Shown: one piece after another, positions 47,301 through 55,282 of the stretch | Layout of the letters: every line of letters begins with the position of its first letter | How positions within the stretch are numbered: position 1 is the first letter of the stretch | NCBI RefSeq assembly: GCF_000429645.1 | Contig: NZ_AUCG01000016.1 | Span: 186,001 to 250,000 of the forward strand | Length of the DNA: 64,000 nt | Source of the DNA: Niveispirillum irakense DSM 11586 | GTDB lineage: Bacteria > Pseudomonadota > Alphaproteobacteria > Azospirillales > Azospirillaceae | Direction of reading: 5' to 3' | Position numbers and translations under genes: made by a program | The notes under the pieces: generated by a model | Told to the model about the DNA's origin: nothing | What the model saw: the letters and a program-made list of their open reading frames with translations, nothing else | Database searches by the model: none

Positions 47301-47863
47301 CCATGACCAGCGAGAAGGACGACCTGACCGCCGCCATCGCCCGCCTGCGCCAGGGCATCAACAGCCTGAACCGGGAGGCGCGGGAACGGCTGCTGGCCAG
47401 CTTCGCCAAGGTGGACAGCCATTTCCAGGATCTGTTCACCCGCCTGTTCGGCGGTGGATCGGCGCATCTGAAGCTGACGGAAGCCGAAGACCCGCTGGAT
47501 GCGGGGCTGGAAATCTATGCCAGCCCGCCGGGCAAGAAATTGCAGGTTCTGTCCCTGCTGTCGGGCGGGGAGCAGGCCTTGACGGCGCTGGCCCTGCTGT
47601 TCGCCGTGTTCTTGTGCAACCCCGCCCCCATCTGCGTGCTGGACGAGGTGGACGCGCCGCTGGACGAGGCCAATGTGGGCCGCTTCTGCGACATGGTGGA
47701 GGAAATGGCCCGCAGCGGCGCCACCCGCTTCCTGATCGTCACCCACCACCGCCTGACCATGGCGCGGATGGACCGGCTGTTCGGCGTCACCATGATGGAA
47801 CGGGGCGTGTCCAAGCTGGTATCGGTTGATCTGGCACGGGCGGCAGAGATGGTGGAAAGCTGA
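44333..47863 (+). CDS. smc: Chromosome segregation protein SMC
   Basis: The 1176-residue product has the N-terminal head with Walker A GPNGCGKSN (31-39), then a long Ala/Glu/Arg-rich coiled coil. A hinge domain of about 150 residues lies near the middle (around 510-650), and a second coiled coil follows. The C-terminal head has the LSGGEQALTALALLF signature and Walker B VLDEVDAPLD. SMC dimers organise and segregate the chromosome with ScpAB. The start is a GTG at 44333 that gives MQFTKLRLTGFKSF, the family N-terminus. Length is normal. Confidence 0.97.
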   Translation: MQFTKLRLTGFKSFVDQTELLIEPGMTGVVGPNGCGKSNLLEALRWAMGETSAKRMRGEDMDDVIFGGTATRPARNIAEVTMVLGNDARTAPPPFNEFDELEISRRLERGSGSDYRINGKIVRARDVQILFADNASGANSPALVSQGRVGALINARPADRRQLLEEAAGISGLHARRHEAELRLRAAETNLTRLEDVLGTMDAQLQTLRKQAKQAARYRNVQENIRQTEARLLHIRWQDAEATLDRARSGHAKADEAVRQAMLAGTALAENRAAIAATLPPKRQAEAEAASALQRLVLSREQLAAEEARVAEAQAATQRRLAQIASDLSRERALATDADNALLRLREERAQLLMAQEEEALEQEEAQEALLTARDAVEQADLALAALLEQAGAEETARNTHLGRLRDQQSRLAVLDKRLADQKAQEAQLRQGLADGLELATAEEALALAEESLEGAREEAEEAEAAKLEADRRLDQVRSDALTAQARSREALTQAESRYTRLKAERDGLRALLGLDEADLFPPLIDAVTVDTGYEQALAAALGDDLTAPLDAAANVYWQGLPPLPDHAALPAGVVPLSTHVKAPPAMARCLPYIGIATDAAQAASLAPRLLPGQMLVTRDGGAWRWDGLTRKPGAPTAAAIRLTQRNRLAELDLDLDAATEALDSARDRHATARQDAARAEADARQAQDRAAQRDKLAREAVRTGFRTVEQARDALSRRKAEMEAATARLDAIQGSLTALEADRAEVALAEAEAQALLDALPDAAIARDAIAQSRTRQGELRATLAARQARADQVLREAEQRRRRLSLLQQEEQGWATRVEGAASRLAELEERALEGREELETLAERPLAIAEERQILAAQIQTAERHRADALQALQESEAELAEAERARTQAETALADAREARAHAEAAVAQSLQHMQALAERIAEKLECEPHQIAAATGLDGMAEGERPDPAALEQRLSRLLEERERIGPVNLRAEQEVAEMETQIGTMTSEKDDLTAAIARLRQGINSLNREARERLLASFAKVDSHFQDLFTRLFGGGSAHLKLTEAEDPLDAGLEIYASPPGKKLQVLSLLSGGEQALTALALLFAVFLCNPAPICVLDEVDAPLDEANVGRFCDMVEEMARSGATRFLIVTHHRLTMARMDRLFGVTMMERGVSKLVSVDLARAAEMVES

Positions 47864-48053
47864 ATTTCCCATTGGGCGGGGAAAGGTTGCTTTTCGTCAC
47901 ATTGCAACAATGCCCCACCGATGCCATTTTATAGAGACAGGGTATGTGATGACGGTCGTGTGAGAAGGGGGAAACCCCTGGCATGATCCACACAAAGGGG
48001 CGGCAGTGTGGGCCTTCCGCATAGGCCTCCGGACGCATGAAGGAGTGTGAGAA

Positions 48054-48536
48054 ATGGTTTCTCGTCTGAAGACGGGCATGCGTGTTGCGATAGGGGCGGC
48101 CGCCCTGATGGGCCTTGCCGCCTGTGCCAACCCGCAGGCCGATCAGGCGCTGTACGCGCAACAGGCTTTTGTCGGCATGCCGAAGCAGACCCTGCTTTCG
48201 TGCGCCGGCGTGCCCACGCGCAGCGCCACCGTCGATAATGTGGAATATTTCACCTATACCAGCGAGCGCATCGTCACCACGCCGATGCCCAGCTTCTCCG
48301 CCAGCTATGGCTATTACCGCCCCTGGTCGCCCTGGGGCTGGGGTGGTGGCTTCCGCGATTATCCGGACACGGAAACCCGCGATTGCCAGGCCACCTTCAC
48401 GCTGAAGGATGGGGTGGTGCAGCGCATCGTCTATGGCGGCGCCAGCCAAGGCCCCTCCTCCCGCCTCGGCCAATGCTACCGCATCGTGGAAAACTGCCTC
48501 GCCCTGATCCCGCAACAGGGCCAGCTCCAGCGCTGA
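48054..48536 (+). CDS. Lipoprotein of unknown function
   Basis: The 160-residue product has a lipoprotein signal: LMGLAAC with the lipidated Cys near residue 25, followed by Ala, which by the usual rule sends it to the outer membrane. The mature part begins with a helix and GMPKQTLLSCAGVPTRS, the shape of the small BamE/SmpA-like fold. A Tyr/Trp/Gly-rich stretch follows, then two Cys-containing strands (RDCQATFTL, GQCYRIVENC). AAGGAG precedes the ATG by eight bases. Placing it in the BamE-like group is tentative. Confidence 0.8.
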   Translation: MVSRLKTGMRVAIGAAALMGLAACANPQADQALYAQQAFVGMPKQTLLSCAGVPTRSATVDNVEYFTYTSERIVTTPMPSFSASYGYYRPWSPWGWGGGFRDYPDTETRDCQATFTLKDGVVQRIVYGGASQGPSSRLGQCYRIVENCLALIPQQGQLQR

Positions 48537-48560
48537 CCATTGGGGGATGGACGGAAATGA

Positions 48561-48592
48561 AAAACCCGGTGGAGCGATCTGCCGGGTTTTTT
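48561..48592 (+). terminator. Terminator of the lipoprotein gene, GCGA loop
   Basis: A 13-bp stem (48561-48573 with 48578-48590, two wobble pairs) is capped by GCGA and followed by TTTTTT. Its core is nearly identical to the terminator of acnA at 50962-50999, in the opposite orientation. Confidence 0.93.
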
Positions 48593-48680
48593 ATTGGGCG
48601 CGGTGGGGCGTTTGGGCCCGGCGGCAGAATGGGCAGAGTCCGTTGGCGTAGAGATTGTGGGGGTAAGCCGAAGCCCCCCT

Positions 48681-48757
48681 TTCCGTCATTCCCGCGAAGG
48701 CGGGAATCCAAGCAACGCAACGGATTATGGATTCCCGCCTTCGCGGGAATGACGGAA
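48681..48757. repeat. Perfect 30-bp inverted repeat, dRS3-like
   Basis: Bases 48681-48710 and 48728-48757 are exact reverse complements with a 17-base spacer. Each arm contains ATTCCC-N8-GGGAAT, the pattern of the Neisseria dRS3 repeat. It lies just downstream of the lipoprotein terminator and upstream of the broken brnT. A degenerate second copy of the arm is at 54226-54249. Confidence 0.85.
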
Positions 48758-48782
48758 GAAAAACACCATCCGCTTCCATCTC

Positions 48783-48982
48783 AATCTGGCAAACTCGAAG
48801 CCACCGCGACTGGTGCGGGTCGATGACCGGGCCGATTATGGCGAGACGCGGTATGAGGCGATTGCCCCCTGAATGGTCGCCTTTGCGTCCTGGTCTTCAC
48901 CGTCCGCGAACAGACGATCCGCGTCATCAGCCTGCGCAAGGCGAACAGCAGAGAGGTCAAGCGCCATGCCAACCGCCCGTAA
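48783..48982 (+). pseudogene. Decayed brnT toxin gene
   Basis: The remnant encodes LVRVDDRADYGETRYEAI, then breaks frame around 48870. A +2 shift (or one-base loss) restores LNGRLCVLVFTVREQTIR and VISLRKANSREVKRHANRP before a TAA at 48980-48982. These are the middle and C-terminal blocks of BrnT, an RNase-like RelE-fold toxin. The N-terminal third is missing or badly degraded next to the inverted repeat. The end overlaps brnA by 17 bases, as in intact brnTA operons. A functional toxin is not possible from this frame. Confidence 0.8.
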
Positions 48983-49280
48983 CCCCCGCCCCACCTTGGC
49001 CGACGATGCCACCATTGATGCCGGCATCGCCGCCGATCCTGATGCCCGGGAATGGACGGATCAGGATATGGCCCAAGCCCGCCCGGCGACTGAGGCCTTA
49101 CCCGCTGCCCTGCTGGCCGCCTTTGACGGTGCCCGCAAACGCGGTCGGCCCGTGGCCACCAACACCAAGGTCAAAGTGATGCTGCGGATCGACCCCGATG
49201 TCGTGGACGCCTACCGTAAAACCGGCCCCGGCTGGCAAACCTGCATGAACGACGCCCTGCGCAAGGCGGTGGGGTTGTGA
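48966..49280 (+). CDS. brnA: BrnA-family antitoxin
   Basis: The 104-residue product has the BrnA pattern: DAREWTDQDMAQARPATEALP in the toxin-neutralising part. Then comes the ribbon-helix-helix DNA-binding domain with VKVMLRIDPDVVDAYRKTGPGWQ and MNDALRKAVGL. The gene is intact although its toxin partner is broken, so it may persist as an orphan repressor. The ATG at 48966 overlaps the end of the toxin remnant, as in the canonical operon. Confidence 0.87.
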   Translation: MPTARNPRPTLADDATIDAGIAADPDAREWTDQDMAQARPATEALPAALLAAFDGARKRGRPVATNTKVKVMLRIDPDVVDAYRKTGPGWQTCMNDALRKAVGL

Positions 49281-49659
49281 GTGGGAGCGGCGGTCATATT
49301 GGACAGAATTAGGCGTTTCTGCTTTCAATCAATTGTCCTTTAGTGTCTGCCCAAGAAGGTATCTAATCAATTCAGACGGATAGGAAATGGATGGAGGTGG
49401 TGACGCTGATGTGATTTTTCACGGGCATCCTCTTCTGGACAGGGGTTATGTTGACGCCCGAGAATCGCCCTCCTTTTTAACGGGGATCACCTTCATTACC
49501 CGAGCGACGTGACGGACGCGGAATGAGCGCTTGTGTCGCCGCTTCCGCCTCCGGCCAAGCGTAGTGGCCGCCTAAATTTGGCTTCCCATTTTTAGTAGAA
49601 CCTCAAATGCAATACATTTCAAGAATGTATCGTGATAATAATACGGAGTATAAATTGAT
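49281..49659. other. Gene-free region before the Sel1-repeat gene
   Basis: No gene was found. The GC content drops towards the right end. One short inverted repeat, ATACATT (49612-49618) and AATGTAT (49624-49630), lies about 30 bases before the Sel1 gene and may be an operator. Nothing else was recognised. Confidence 0.4.
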
Positions 49660-50157
49660 ATGATGAATACCGTTGGCGGATATGTGTATATAAAGGCCCT
49701 CCGCATTGCGAGAAATGAAGGGACTTTATCATCTATTCCAACCTTATTGGAGGCTGTACGGCTTGGAAATGGAAAAGCCGCCTATGCTCTTGGGCGTATC
49801 TATCTGGAAGGTGACATAGGTATTGAGCCGAATATTGCTTATGCGGCGTTATTTTTTAAGCTGTCGGCTCGGCATTTGGAAAGATCGGGAATACATGATC
49901 TCGGCGTTATGTACTATAAGGGGAATGGCGTTACAAAAAGCAATGCTCTAGCATTGTTTTATTTTTTTATTGGCTCTCAATTGGGAGATAATTTGTGCTC
50001 CTCTAGTGTATCATTTCTTTTAGATGAAGTTATTCAAAGTTTTGATTTAAAATTTGTTAGCAAAATATGGTGGCGTGCGCAAACTACTATCAATACCCTA
50101 AAAAACAACAAAGAAATTTCAATTAAGTTCGCAGGAAAAATAGGTTTAATGCAATGA
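49660..50157 (+). CDS. Sel1-repeat protein, AT-rich, probably acquired
   Basis: The 165-residue product contains two Sel1-like helical repeats: GNGKAAYALGRIYLEGDIGI and RSGIHDLGVMYYKGNGVTKS, each with the usual Gly/Ala/Tyr spacing. Such proteins are scaffolds for protein contacts. Base composition is far more AT-rich than the rest of the window and A/T-ending codons dominate, so horizontal transfer is likely. No signal peptide is present. Two ATGs lie at the start. The gene sits next to an IS5-type remnant. Confidence 0.75.
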   Translation: MMNTVGGYVYIKALRIARNEGTLSSIPTLLEAVRLGNGKAAYALGRIYLEGDIGIEPNIAYAALFFKLSARHLERSGIHDLGVMYYKGNGVTKSNALALFYFFIGSQLGDNLCSSSVSFLLDEVIQSFDLKFVSKIWWRAQTTINTLKNNKEISIKFAGKIGLMQ

Positions 50158-50308
50158 TAATACGATATAACTATGTACAAAACTATTTGTTTTCAGTGTT
50201 TATTTTATAATTTTTAAATTTTGAGGCGTATTGACGATAAAAACTTGCAACAATACTTGTGACAATGAGATTTATGAAGTCTTTTCTTTTGCCCTTAAAA
50301 GTGGCGTC

Positions 50309-50896
50309 TTAGGGGCAGAACTGAAATATTTAATTGAAATTTCTGTGTGAATATTATTTCAAGGTGTTGAATTTGCCTTGGAGAGATTGCGTGCGGGAGA
50401 TTTTCTGGCTTTAGGATAAAGCGTGGGTAGCGATTGAGCCGTACCTTCCCTGCCATACCGTTGGTGCACCGCGTGTTGACGACCGGCGGATCATCAGCGG
50501 GATTATTCATGTACTCAAGATCGGCTGTCGCTGGAAGGACTGCCCGCCGGAATATGACCCGCCGACCAATCGCTTCAACCGCTGGTCTGGGCGCAAGCAC
50601 TGGCACCGGATATTGCAGGCGCTGGCCGCCGGGCATATGACAGCGACAAATTACGAGCCGGGATCAAGGAAAAGGGCGCGAAGCCTGTCATTCCCGGCAG
50701 AAAGTCACGCAAGAAGCCCATTCGCTTCGACAAGGTCCGGTACAAATTCCGATGGATGGTCGAGGCCGTCTTCTGCCGCCTCAAGGACTTCCGACGCGTC
50801 GCCACCCGGTACGACAAGCTCGCCAGAAACTTCATATCCACCCTCGCAATCGCAACCATCGTCGCTTACTGGACCTGATTGAGTCTGGCCCCTAAG
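50309..50896 (+). mobile_element. IS5-family (IS427-like) insertion sequence remnant, 588 bp
   Basis: The left end CTTAGGGGCAGAACTGAA and the right end (reverse CTTAGGGGCCAGACTCAA) are matching terminal inverted repeats. The interior encodes pieces of a transposase. The flanking TA on both sides may be a target duplication. The length is well short of a complete element (about 800-850 bp), and the coding frame is broken, so it cannot move by itself. Confidence 0.85.
50397..50878 (+). pseudogene. IS5-type transposase, deleted and frameshifted
   Basis: An N-terminal part reads EIFWL-stop-DKAWVAIEPYLP, with a TAG at 50412-50414, then VDDRRIISGIIHVLKIGCRWKDCPPEY and HWHRILQALAA. The central part with the first catalytic Asp is deleted. 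In another frame the C-terminal part continues with YDSDKLRAGI, IPGRKSRKKPI and EAVFCRLKDFRRVATRYDKLARNF, ending in TGA. The DDE site is therefore incomplete. Confidence 0.88.
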
Positions 50897-50961
50897 TCAT
50901 GCGCAGACGAAATGACCGGATCGAAGCGCAAAACAGTAGCCATCAGACCCAGATATTAACG

Positions 50962-50999
50962 AAAAAAAGCCCGGCGGATCGCTCCACCGGGCTTCTTTT
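50962..50999 (-). terminator. Terminator of acnA, TCGC/GCGA loop
   Basis: GCCCGGCGGA (50969-50978) pairs with TCCACCGGGC (50983-50992). On the minus strand the loop is GCGA and a run of T follows. It is the near-twin of the terminator at 48561-48592. Confidence 0.93.
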
Positions 51000-51049
51000 T
51001 CGTCCACCCCACCGCCGGGTCACCCCGGCGGCAGGTGTAACACCAATAC

Positions 51050-53755
51050 TTACTCCGCAGCGGCGGGAACCGCCAGATTGCGCAGCACGTATTGCAGGAT
51101 GCCGCCATTCTTGAAGTAGTCGACCTCGTCCAGCGTGTCGATACGGCAGAACAAGTCCAGCGTCTCCTTCGACCCGTCGGCGCGGGTGATGGTCAGCGTC
51201 AGGTTCATGCGCGGCTTCAGGCCGGCTTCGACACCCACGATGTCGAAGGTTTCGGTGCCGTCCAGCTTCAGCGTCTTGCGGTTCACACCGGCCGGGTACT
51301 GGAGCGGCAGGATGCCCATGCCGACCAGATTGGACCGGTGGATACGCTCGAAGCTTTCCGCCACCACGGCGCGAACACCCAGCAGGCGGGTGCCCTTGGC
51401 GGCCCAGTCACGCGAGGAGCCGGTGCCATATTCGGCACCCGCGAACACGACCAGCGGCGTGCCCTCGGCCTGATACTTCATGGAGGCGTTGTAGATCGGC
51501 ATGACCTCGCCCGTGGGCACATACTTGGTCACGCCGCCTTCAACGCCCGGCACCATCTCGTTCTTGATGCGGATATTGGCGAAGGTGCCACGCATCATGA
51601 CTTCATGGTTGCCGCGACGCGCGCCATAGCTGTTGAAGTCAGCGACGGTGACGCCGTTTTCCAGCAGGTACTCACCGGCCGGGCTGGCCTTCTTGATGTT
51701 GCCGGCGGGGGAGATGTGGTCGGTGGTGATGCTGTCGCCCAGGATGGCGAGCGCACGGGCCCCCTTCACATCGGACACGTCGCCCGGCGTCATGGTGATG
51801 CCGTCAAACAGCGGCGGACGCTTCGCGTAGGTCGACTTGTCGTCCCACTTGTAGGTCATGCCTTCGACGGTCTTGATCTTCTGCCACTGCTCCGGGCCTA
51901 AGAACACGTTGGCATAGCGGCTGACGAACATGTCGCGCGTCAGGAACTGGGCGATCGTGTCTTCGATCTCCTTGTTCGACGGCCAGATGTCCTTCAGATA
52001 GACGGGCTTGCCGTCCTTGCCGGTGCCGATCGGGTCCTTGGAGATATCCAGGTGCAGCGAGCCGGCCAGGGCATAGGCCACCACCAGCGGCGGGGAGGCC
52101 AGGTAGTTGGCGCGGACCTGCGGGGACACACGGCCTTCAAAGTTGCGGTTGCCCGACAGGACGGACGCAACGGTCAGCTTGCCCGCGTCAACGGCGGCGG
52201 CAATCGGGTCCGGCAGCGGGCCGGAATTGCCGATACAGGTGGTGCAGCCATAGCCGACCAGATTGAAGCCCAGCTTGTCCAGGTAGGTGGACAGGCCAGC
52301 GGCGTTCAGATAGTCGGTCACGACCTGGGAGCCCGGTGCGAGCGAGGTCTTCACCCACGGCTTGGCGGTCAGGCCCAGTTCCACCGCCTTCTTCGCCACC
52401 AGACCGGCGGCGAACAGCACCGACGGGTTGGAGGTGTTGGTGCACGACGTGATGGCGGCGATCACGACATGGCCGTGATCCAGCTTGTAATCAGCGCCGG
52501 CCACATCGGTCGGCTGGCTGGTCGGGCGGCCGGCAACGTCGGTGGCCAGGAAGTCACCGAATTCCTTGGTCACGTTGGACAGCAGAACGCGGTCCTGCGG
52601 GCGCTTCGGACCGGCCAGCGACGGCTCGACGGAGCCTAAGTCCAGGTCCAGCGTGTCGGTGAAGACCGGATCGGGCGAGGACGCATCGCGCCACATGCCC
52701 TGGGCCTTGGCGTATGCTTCCACCAGCGCCACGCGGTCGGCATCGCGGCCGGTGAAGTGCAGGAAGCGGATGGTCTCGGCGTCGATCGGGAAAATGCCGC
52801 AGGTGGCGCCATATTCCGGGGCCATGTTGGCAATCGTCGCACGGTCGGCCAGGGTCAGCGCGTCCAGGCCGGGGCCGTAGAACTCGACGAACTTGCCGAC
52901 GACCTTCTTCTTGCGCAGCATCTCGGTGACGGTCAGCACCAGATCGGTGGCCGTTGCACCCTCGCGCAGCTTGCCGGTCAGCTTGAAGCCGACCACTTCC
53001 GGGATCAGCATGGAGATCGGCTGGCCCAGCATCGCGGCTTCCGCCTCGATACCACCCACGCCCCAGCCCAGCACGGCCATGCCGTTGACCATGGTGGTGT
53101 GGCTGTCGGTGCCGACCAGCGTGTCCGGGTAGGCCACGGTCGCACCGGTCTGGTCGGTATCGGTCCAGACGGTCTGGGCCAGATATTCCAGGTTCACCTG
53201 ATGGCAGATGCCGGTGCCCGGCGGCACAACGCGGAAATTGTTGAAGGCCTTCTGGCCCCAGCGCAGGAACTCGTACCGTTCGCCATTGCGCTGGAATTCC
53301 AGGTCCACATTCTCGTCAAACGCCTGCGGGGTGCCGAAGGCATCGACCATGACCGAGTGGTCGATGACCAGATCGACCGGGGTCAGCGGGTTGATCTTGG
53401 TCGGATCGCCACCCAGCGACACCATGGCTTCGCGCATCGCGGCCAGATCGCAGACGGCGGGCACGCCGGTGAAATCCTGCATCAGCACGCGGGCCGGGCG
53501 ATAGGCGATCTCGCGGTCGGACCGCTTATCGACCAGCCACTGGGCGACGGCCTTGACGTCGTCCACGCTCACCGTGCGGCCATCTTCGAAGCGCAGCAGG
53601 TTCTCCAGCAGCACCTTCATGGAGAAGGGCAGGCGCGACACATCGCCCAGGCCGGCCTTCTCGGCTTCGGGAATGCTGAAATAATCAACAGACTTGCCGC
53701 CGGCGGTCAGGGTGCGGCGGACTTTCAGGCTGTCCTGGCCGGTGATCGTGGACAT
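51050..53755 (-). CDS. acnA: Aconitate hydratase A
   Basis: The 901-residue product is full length for AcnA. The [4Fe-4S] Cys residues are in [14 protein letters not shown] and [27 protein letters not shown] and [13 protein letters not shown] are further active-site blocks of the swivel and main domains. It interconverts citrate and isocitrate. The start at 53755 has GGAGGAG about ten bases upstream. The gene stands alone with a strong terminator. The long upstream region is shared with the divergent opp operon. Confidence 0.97.
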   Translation of the reverse strand: MSTITGQDSLKVRRTLTAGGKSVDYFSIPEAEKAGLGDVSRLPFSMKVLLENLLRFEDGRTVSVDDVKAVAQWLVDKRSDREIAYRPARVLMQDFTGVPAVCDLAAMREAMVSLGGDPTKINPLTPVDLVIDHSVMVDAFGTPQAFDENVDLEFQRNGERYEFLRWGQKAFNNFRVVPPGTGICHQVNLEYLAQTVWTDTDQTGATVAYPDTLVGTDSHTTMVNGMAVLGWGVGGIEAEAAMLGQPISMLIPEVVGFKLTGKLREGATATDLVLTVTEMLRKKKVVGKFVEFYGPGLDALTLADRATIANMAPEYGATCGIFPIDAETIRFLHFTGRDADRVALVEAYAKAQGMWRDASSPDPVFTDTLDLDLGSVEPSLAGPKRPQDRVLLSNVTKEFGDFLATDVAGRPTSQPTDVAGADYKLDHGHVVIAAITSCTNTSNPSVLFAAGLVAKKAVELGLTAKPWVKTSLAPGSQVVTDYLNAAGLSTYLDKLGFNLVGYGCTTCIGNSGPLPDPIAAAVDAGKLTVASVLSGNRNFEGRVSPQVRANYLASPPLVVAYALAGSLHLDISKDPIGTGKDGKPVYLKDIWPSNKEIEDTIAQFLTRDMFVSRYANVFLGPEQWQKIKTVEGMTYKWDDKSTYAKRPPLFDGITMTPGDVSDVKGARALAILGDSITTDHISPAGNIKKASPAGEYLLENGVTVADFNSYGARRGNHEVMMRGTFANIRIKNEMVPGVEGGVTKYVPTGEVMPIYNASMKYQAEGTPLVVFAGAEYGTGSSRDWAAKGTRLLGVRAVVAESFERIHRSNLVGMGILPLQYPAGVNRKTLKLDGTETFDIVGVEAGLKPRMNLTLTITRADGSKETLDLFCRIDTLDEVDYFKNGGILQYVLRNLAVPAAAE

Positions 53756-53898
53756 CGGGGGTGACTCCTCCATCGGGGTCGAAAGCGGCAGGCGACATGA
53801 CTTCTTGCCCCGGCTCCAGCGTCCGGGGCCAAGGCCTGCCAGGTTGGCTTTTCGGAGCGTGGTTTAGCGCTTTTCGACGTGCGGAGCAAACCCCTCTA

Positions 53899-53919
53899 GG
53901 GGGGATCAGCCCCCCTTTT
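53899..53919. other. G6/C6 hairpin in the acnA-oppB intergenic region
   Basis: Six G (53899-53904) face six C (53910-53915) across ATCAG and are followed by TTTT on the plus strand. It could terminate plus-strand transcripts or be part of the acnA leader. It lies 144 bases upstream of the acnA start. The whole 53756-54306 stretch otherwise has no gene; a consensus TTGACA at 54199 may belong to the opp promoter. Confidence 0.5.
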
Positions 53920-54225
53920 CACTCATATTCGATCAAGGTAGGGTCTTGTTGCGAAACGATCTTAACTGGAAAGGCGCCGACATCGGCTTGGATCGCCCGC
54001 ACAAGCGCGGATGCGGGGGCCACAGGCCAATCCCTGATCCTGCGCGGGATGGCAGACCCGCCCCTGGCCGAAAGTAGATAGCCTGCGCCTGCCCCCTATA
54101 TGAGCCTACAAAAATGTCCCTAACCGGCCTTTGGGGAGCGCAAAACGCGAACAAATATGCCCTGAATTTGAAATTATGCCTCTTTTGCCCGGACGCGGTT
54201 GACAGGGGTGGTTTTTTCACAGAAA

Positions 54226-54249
54226 CGTCACTCCCGTCCGCGCGGGAAT
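54226..54249. repeat. Degenerate dRS3-like repeat upstream of oppB
   Basis: The reverse complement reads ATTCCCGCG, five differing bases, GGGAGTGACG, which matches the arm of the 48681-48757 inverted repeat at about 20 of 24 positions. Only one arm is present. Confidence 0.55.
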
Positions 54250-54306
54250 GCGTCCGGTGCATGGCAGGCCCATGCAGGATGAAGGCGCGATGGAGGGTTT
54301 CTGTAG

Positions 54307-55230
54307 ATGCTGTCTTATGCTGTCCGGCGACTGCTGGAAGCGATCCCGACATTGTTGGTGATCGTTGCCCTGTCTTTCTTTCTGATGCATTCCGCCCCCG
54401 GCGGGCCTTTCGACAGCGAGCGCGTGTTGCCGCCGGAGATCGAGGCCAACCTGAAGGCGGCCTATAATCTCGACAAGCCGGTATGGCAGCAATTCGCGAT
54501 CTATCTGGGCAATGCGCTGCAGGGTGATTTCGGCCCGTCCTTTACCTATAAGGACTTCACCGTCTCCGAACTGATCAGCACGGGCTTCCCCGTCTCGCTG
54601 AAGCTGGGCCTGTCGGCGGTGACGCTGGCGGTGATCATCGGCTGTACGCTGGGCATCCTGGCCGCCATGCGCCAGAACACCAAGACCGACTATACGGTGA
54701 TGGGCTTCGCCATGGTCGGTATCACCATCCCGAATTTCGTGATGGCACCGCTGCTGACGCTGATCTTCGGCATCTATCTGGGGCTGCTGCCGGTGGCGGG
54801 CCTGGGCGACGGGTCGATCCGCAATCTGGTGCTGCCCGTCGTGGCGCTGGCTCTGCCGCAGATCGCCATTGTCAGCCGCCTGACCCGTGGCGGCATGGTG
54901 GAGGTGCTGCGCTCCAACTTCGTGCGCACCGCCCATGCCAAGGGCCTGCCCGAACATCTGATCATCACCCGCCACACGCTGCGGGCAGCGCTGCTGCCCG
55001 TCGTCTCCTATCTGGGACCGGCGATTGCGGGGCTGGTGACGGGCTCGGTGGTGATCGAGCAGATTTTCGGCCTGCCCGGCATCGGCCGCTATTTCGTCCA
55101 GGGCGCCATCAACCGCGATTACACGCTGGTGATGGGCACGGTCATCACCTACGGCTCGCTGATCGTGCTGATGAACCTTCTGGTCGATCTGGTCTATGGC
55201 CTGATGGACCCGCGTGTCCGGTACGACTGA
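54307..55230 (+). CDS. oppB: Oligopeptide ABC transporter permease OppB
   Basis: The 307-residue product has six membrane helices. The N-terminal LLEAIPTLLVIVALSFFLMHSAPGGPF is typical for OppB/DppB, and the EAA-type loop reads RTAHAKGLPEHLIITRHTLRAALLP. It forms the inner-membrane channel with OppC. It is the first gene of a five-gene unit. The usual preceding oppA is missing and the next gene is a metallopeptidase. The ATG is preceded by GGAGGG. Confidence 0.93.
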   Translation: MLSYAVRRLLEAIPTLLVIVALSFFLMHSAPGGPFDSERVLPPEIEANLKAAYNLDKPVWQQFAIYLGNALQGDFGPSFTYKDFTVSELISTGFPVSLKLGLSAVTLAVIIGCTLGILAAMRQNTKTDYTVMGFAMVGITIPNFVMAPLLTLIFGIYLGLLPVAGLGDGSIRNLVLPVVALALPQIAIVSRLTRGGMVEVLRSNFVRTAHAKGLPEHLIITRHTLRAALLPVVSYLGPAIAGLVTGSVVIEQIFGLPGIGRYFVQGAINRDYTLVMGTVITYGSLIVLMNLLVDLVYGLMDPRVRYD

Positions 55231-55282
55231 TCCAGGCCCTTTACGCATACCCGACCGCAATCTTCGCCTGAAGGATCCCTCC

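Noticed and set aside
45239-47872. An 877-codon minus-strand frame opposite smc
   Set aside because: Gly/Gln/Leu-rich translation with no domain, fully antisense to SMC.
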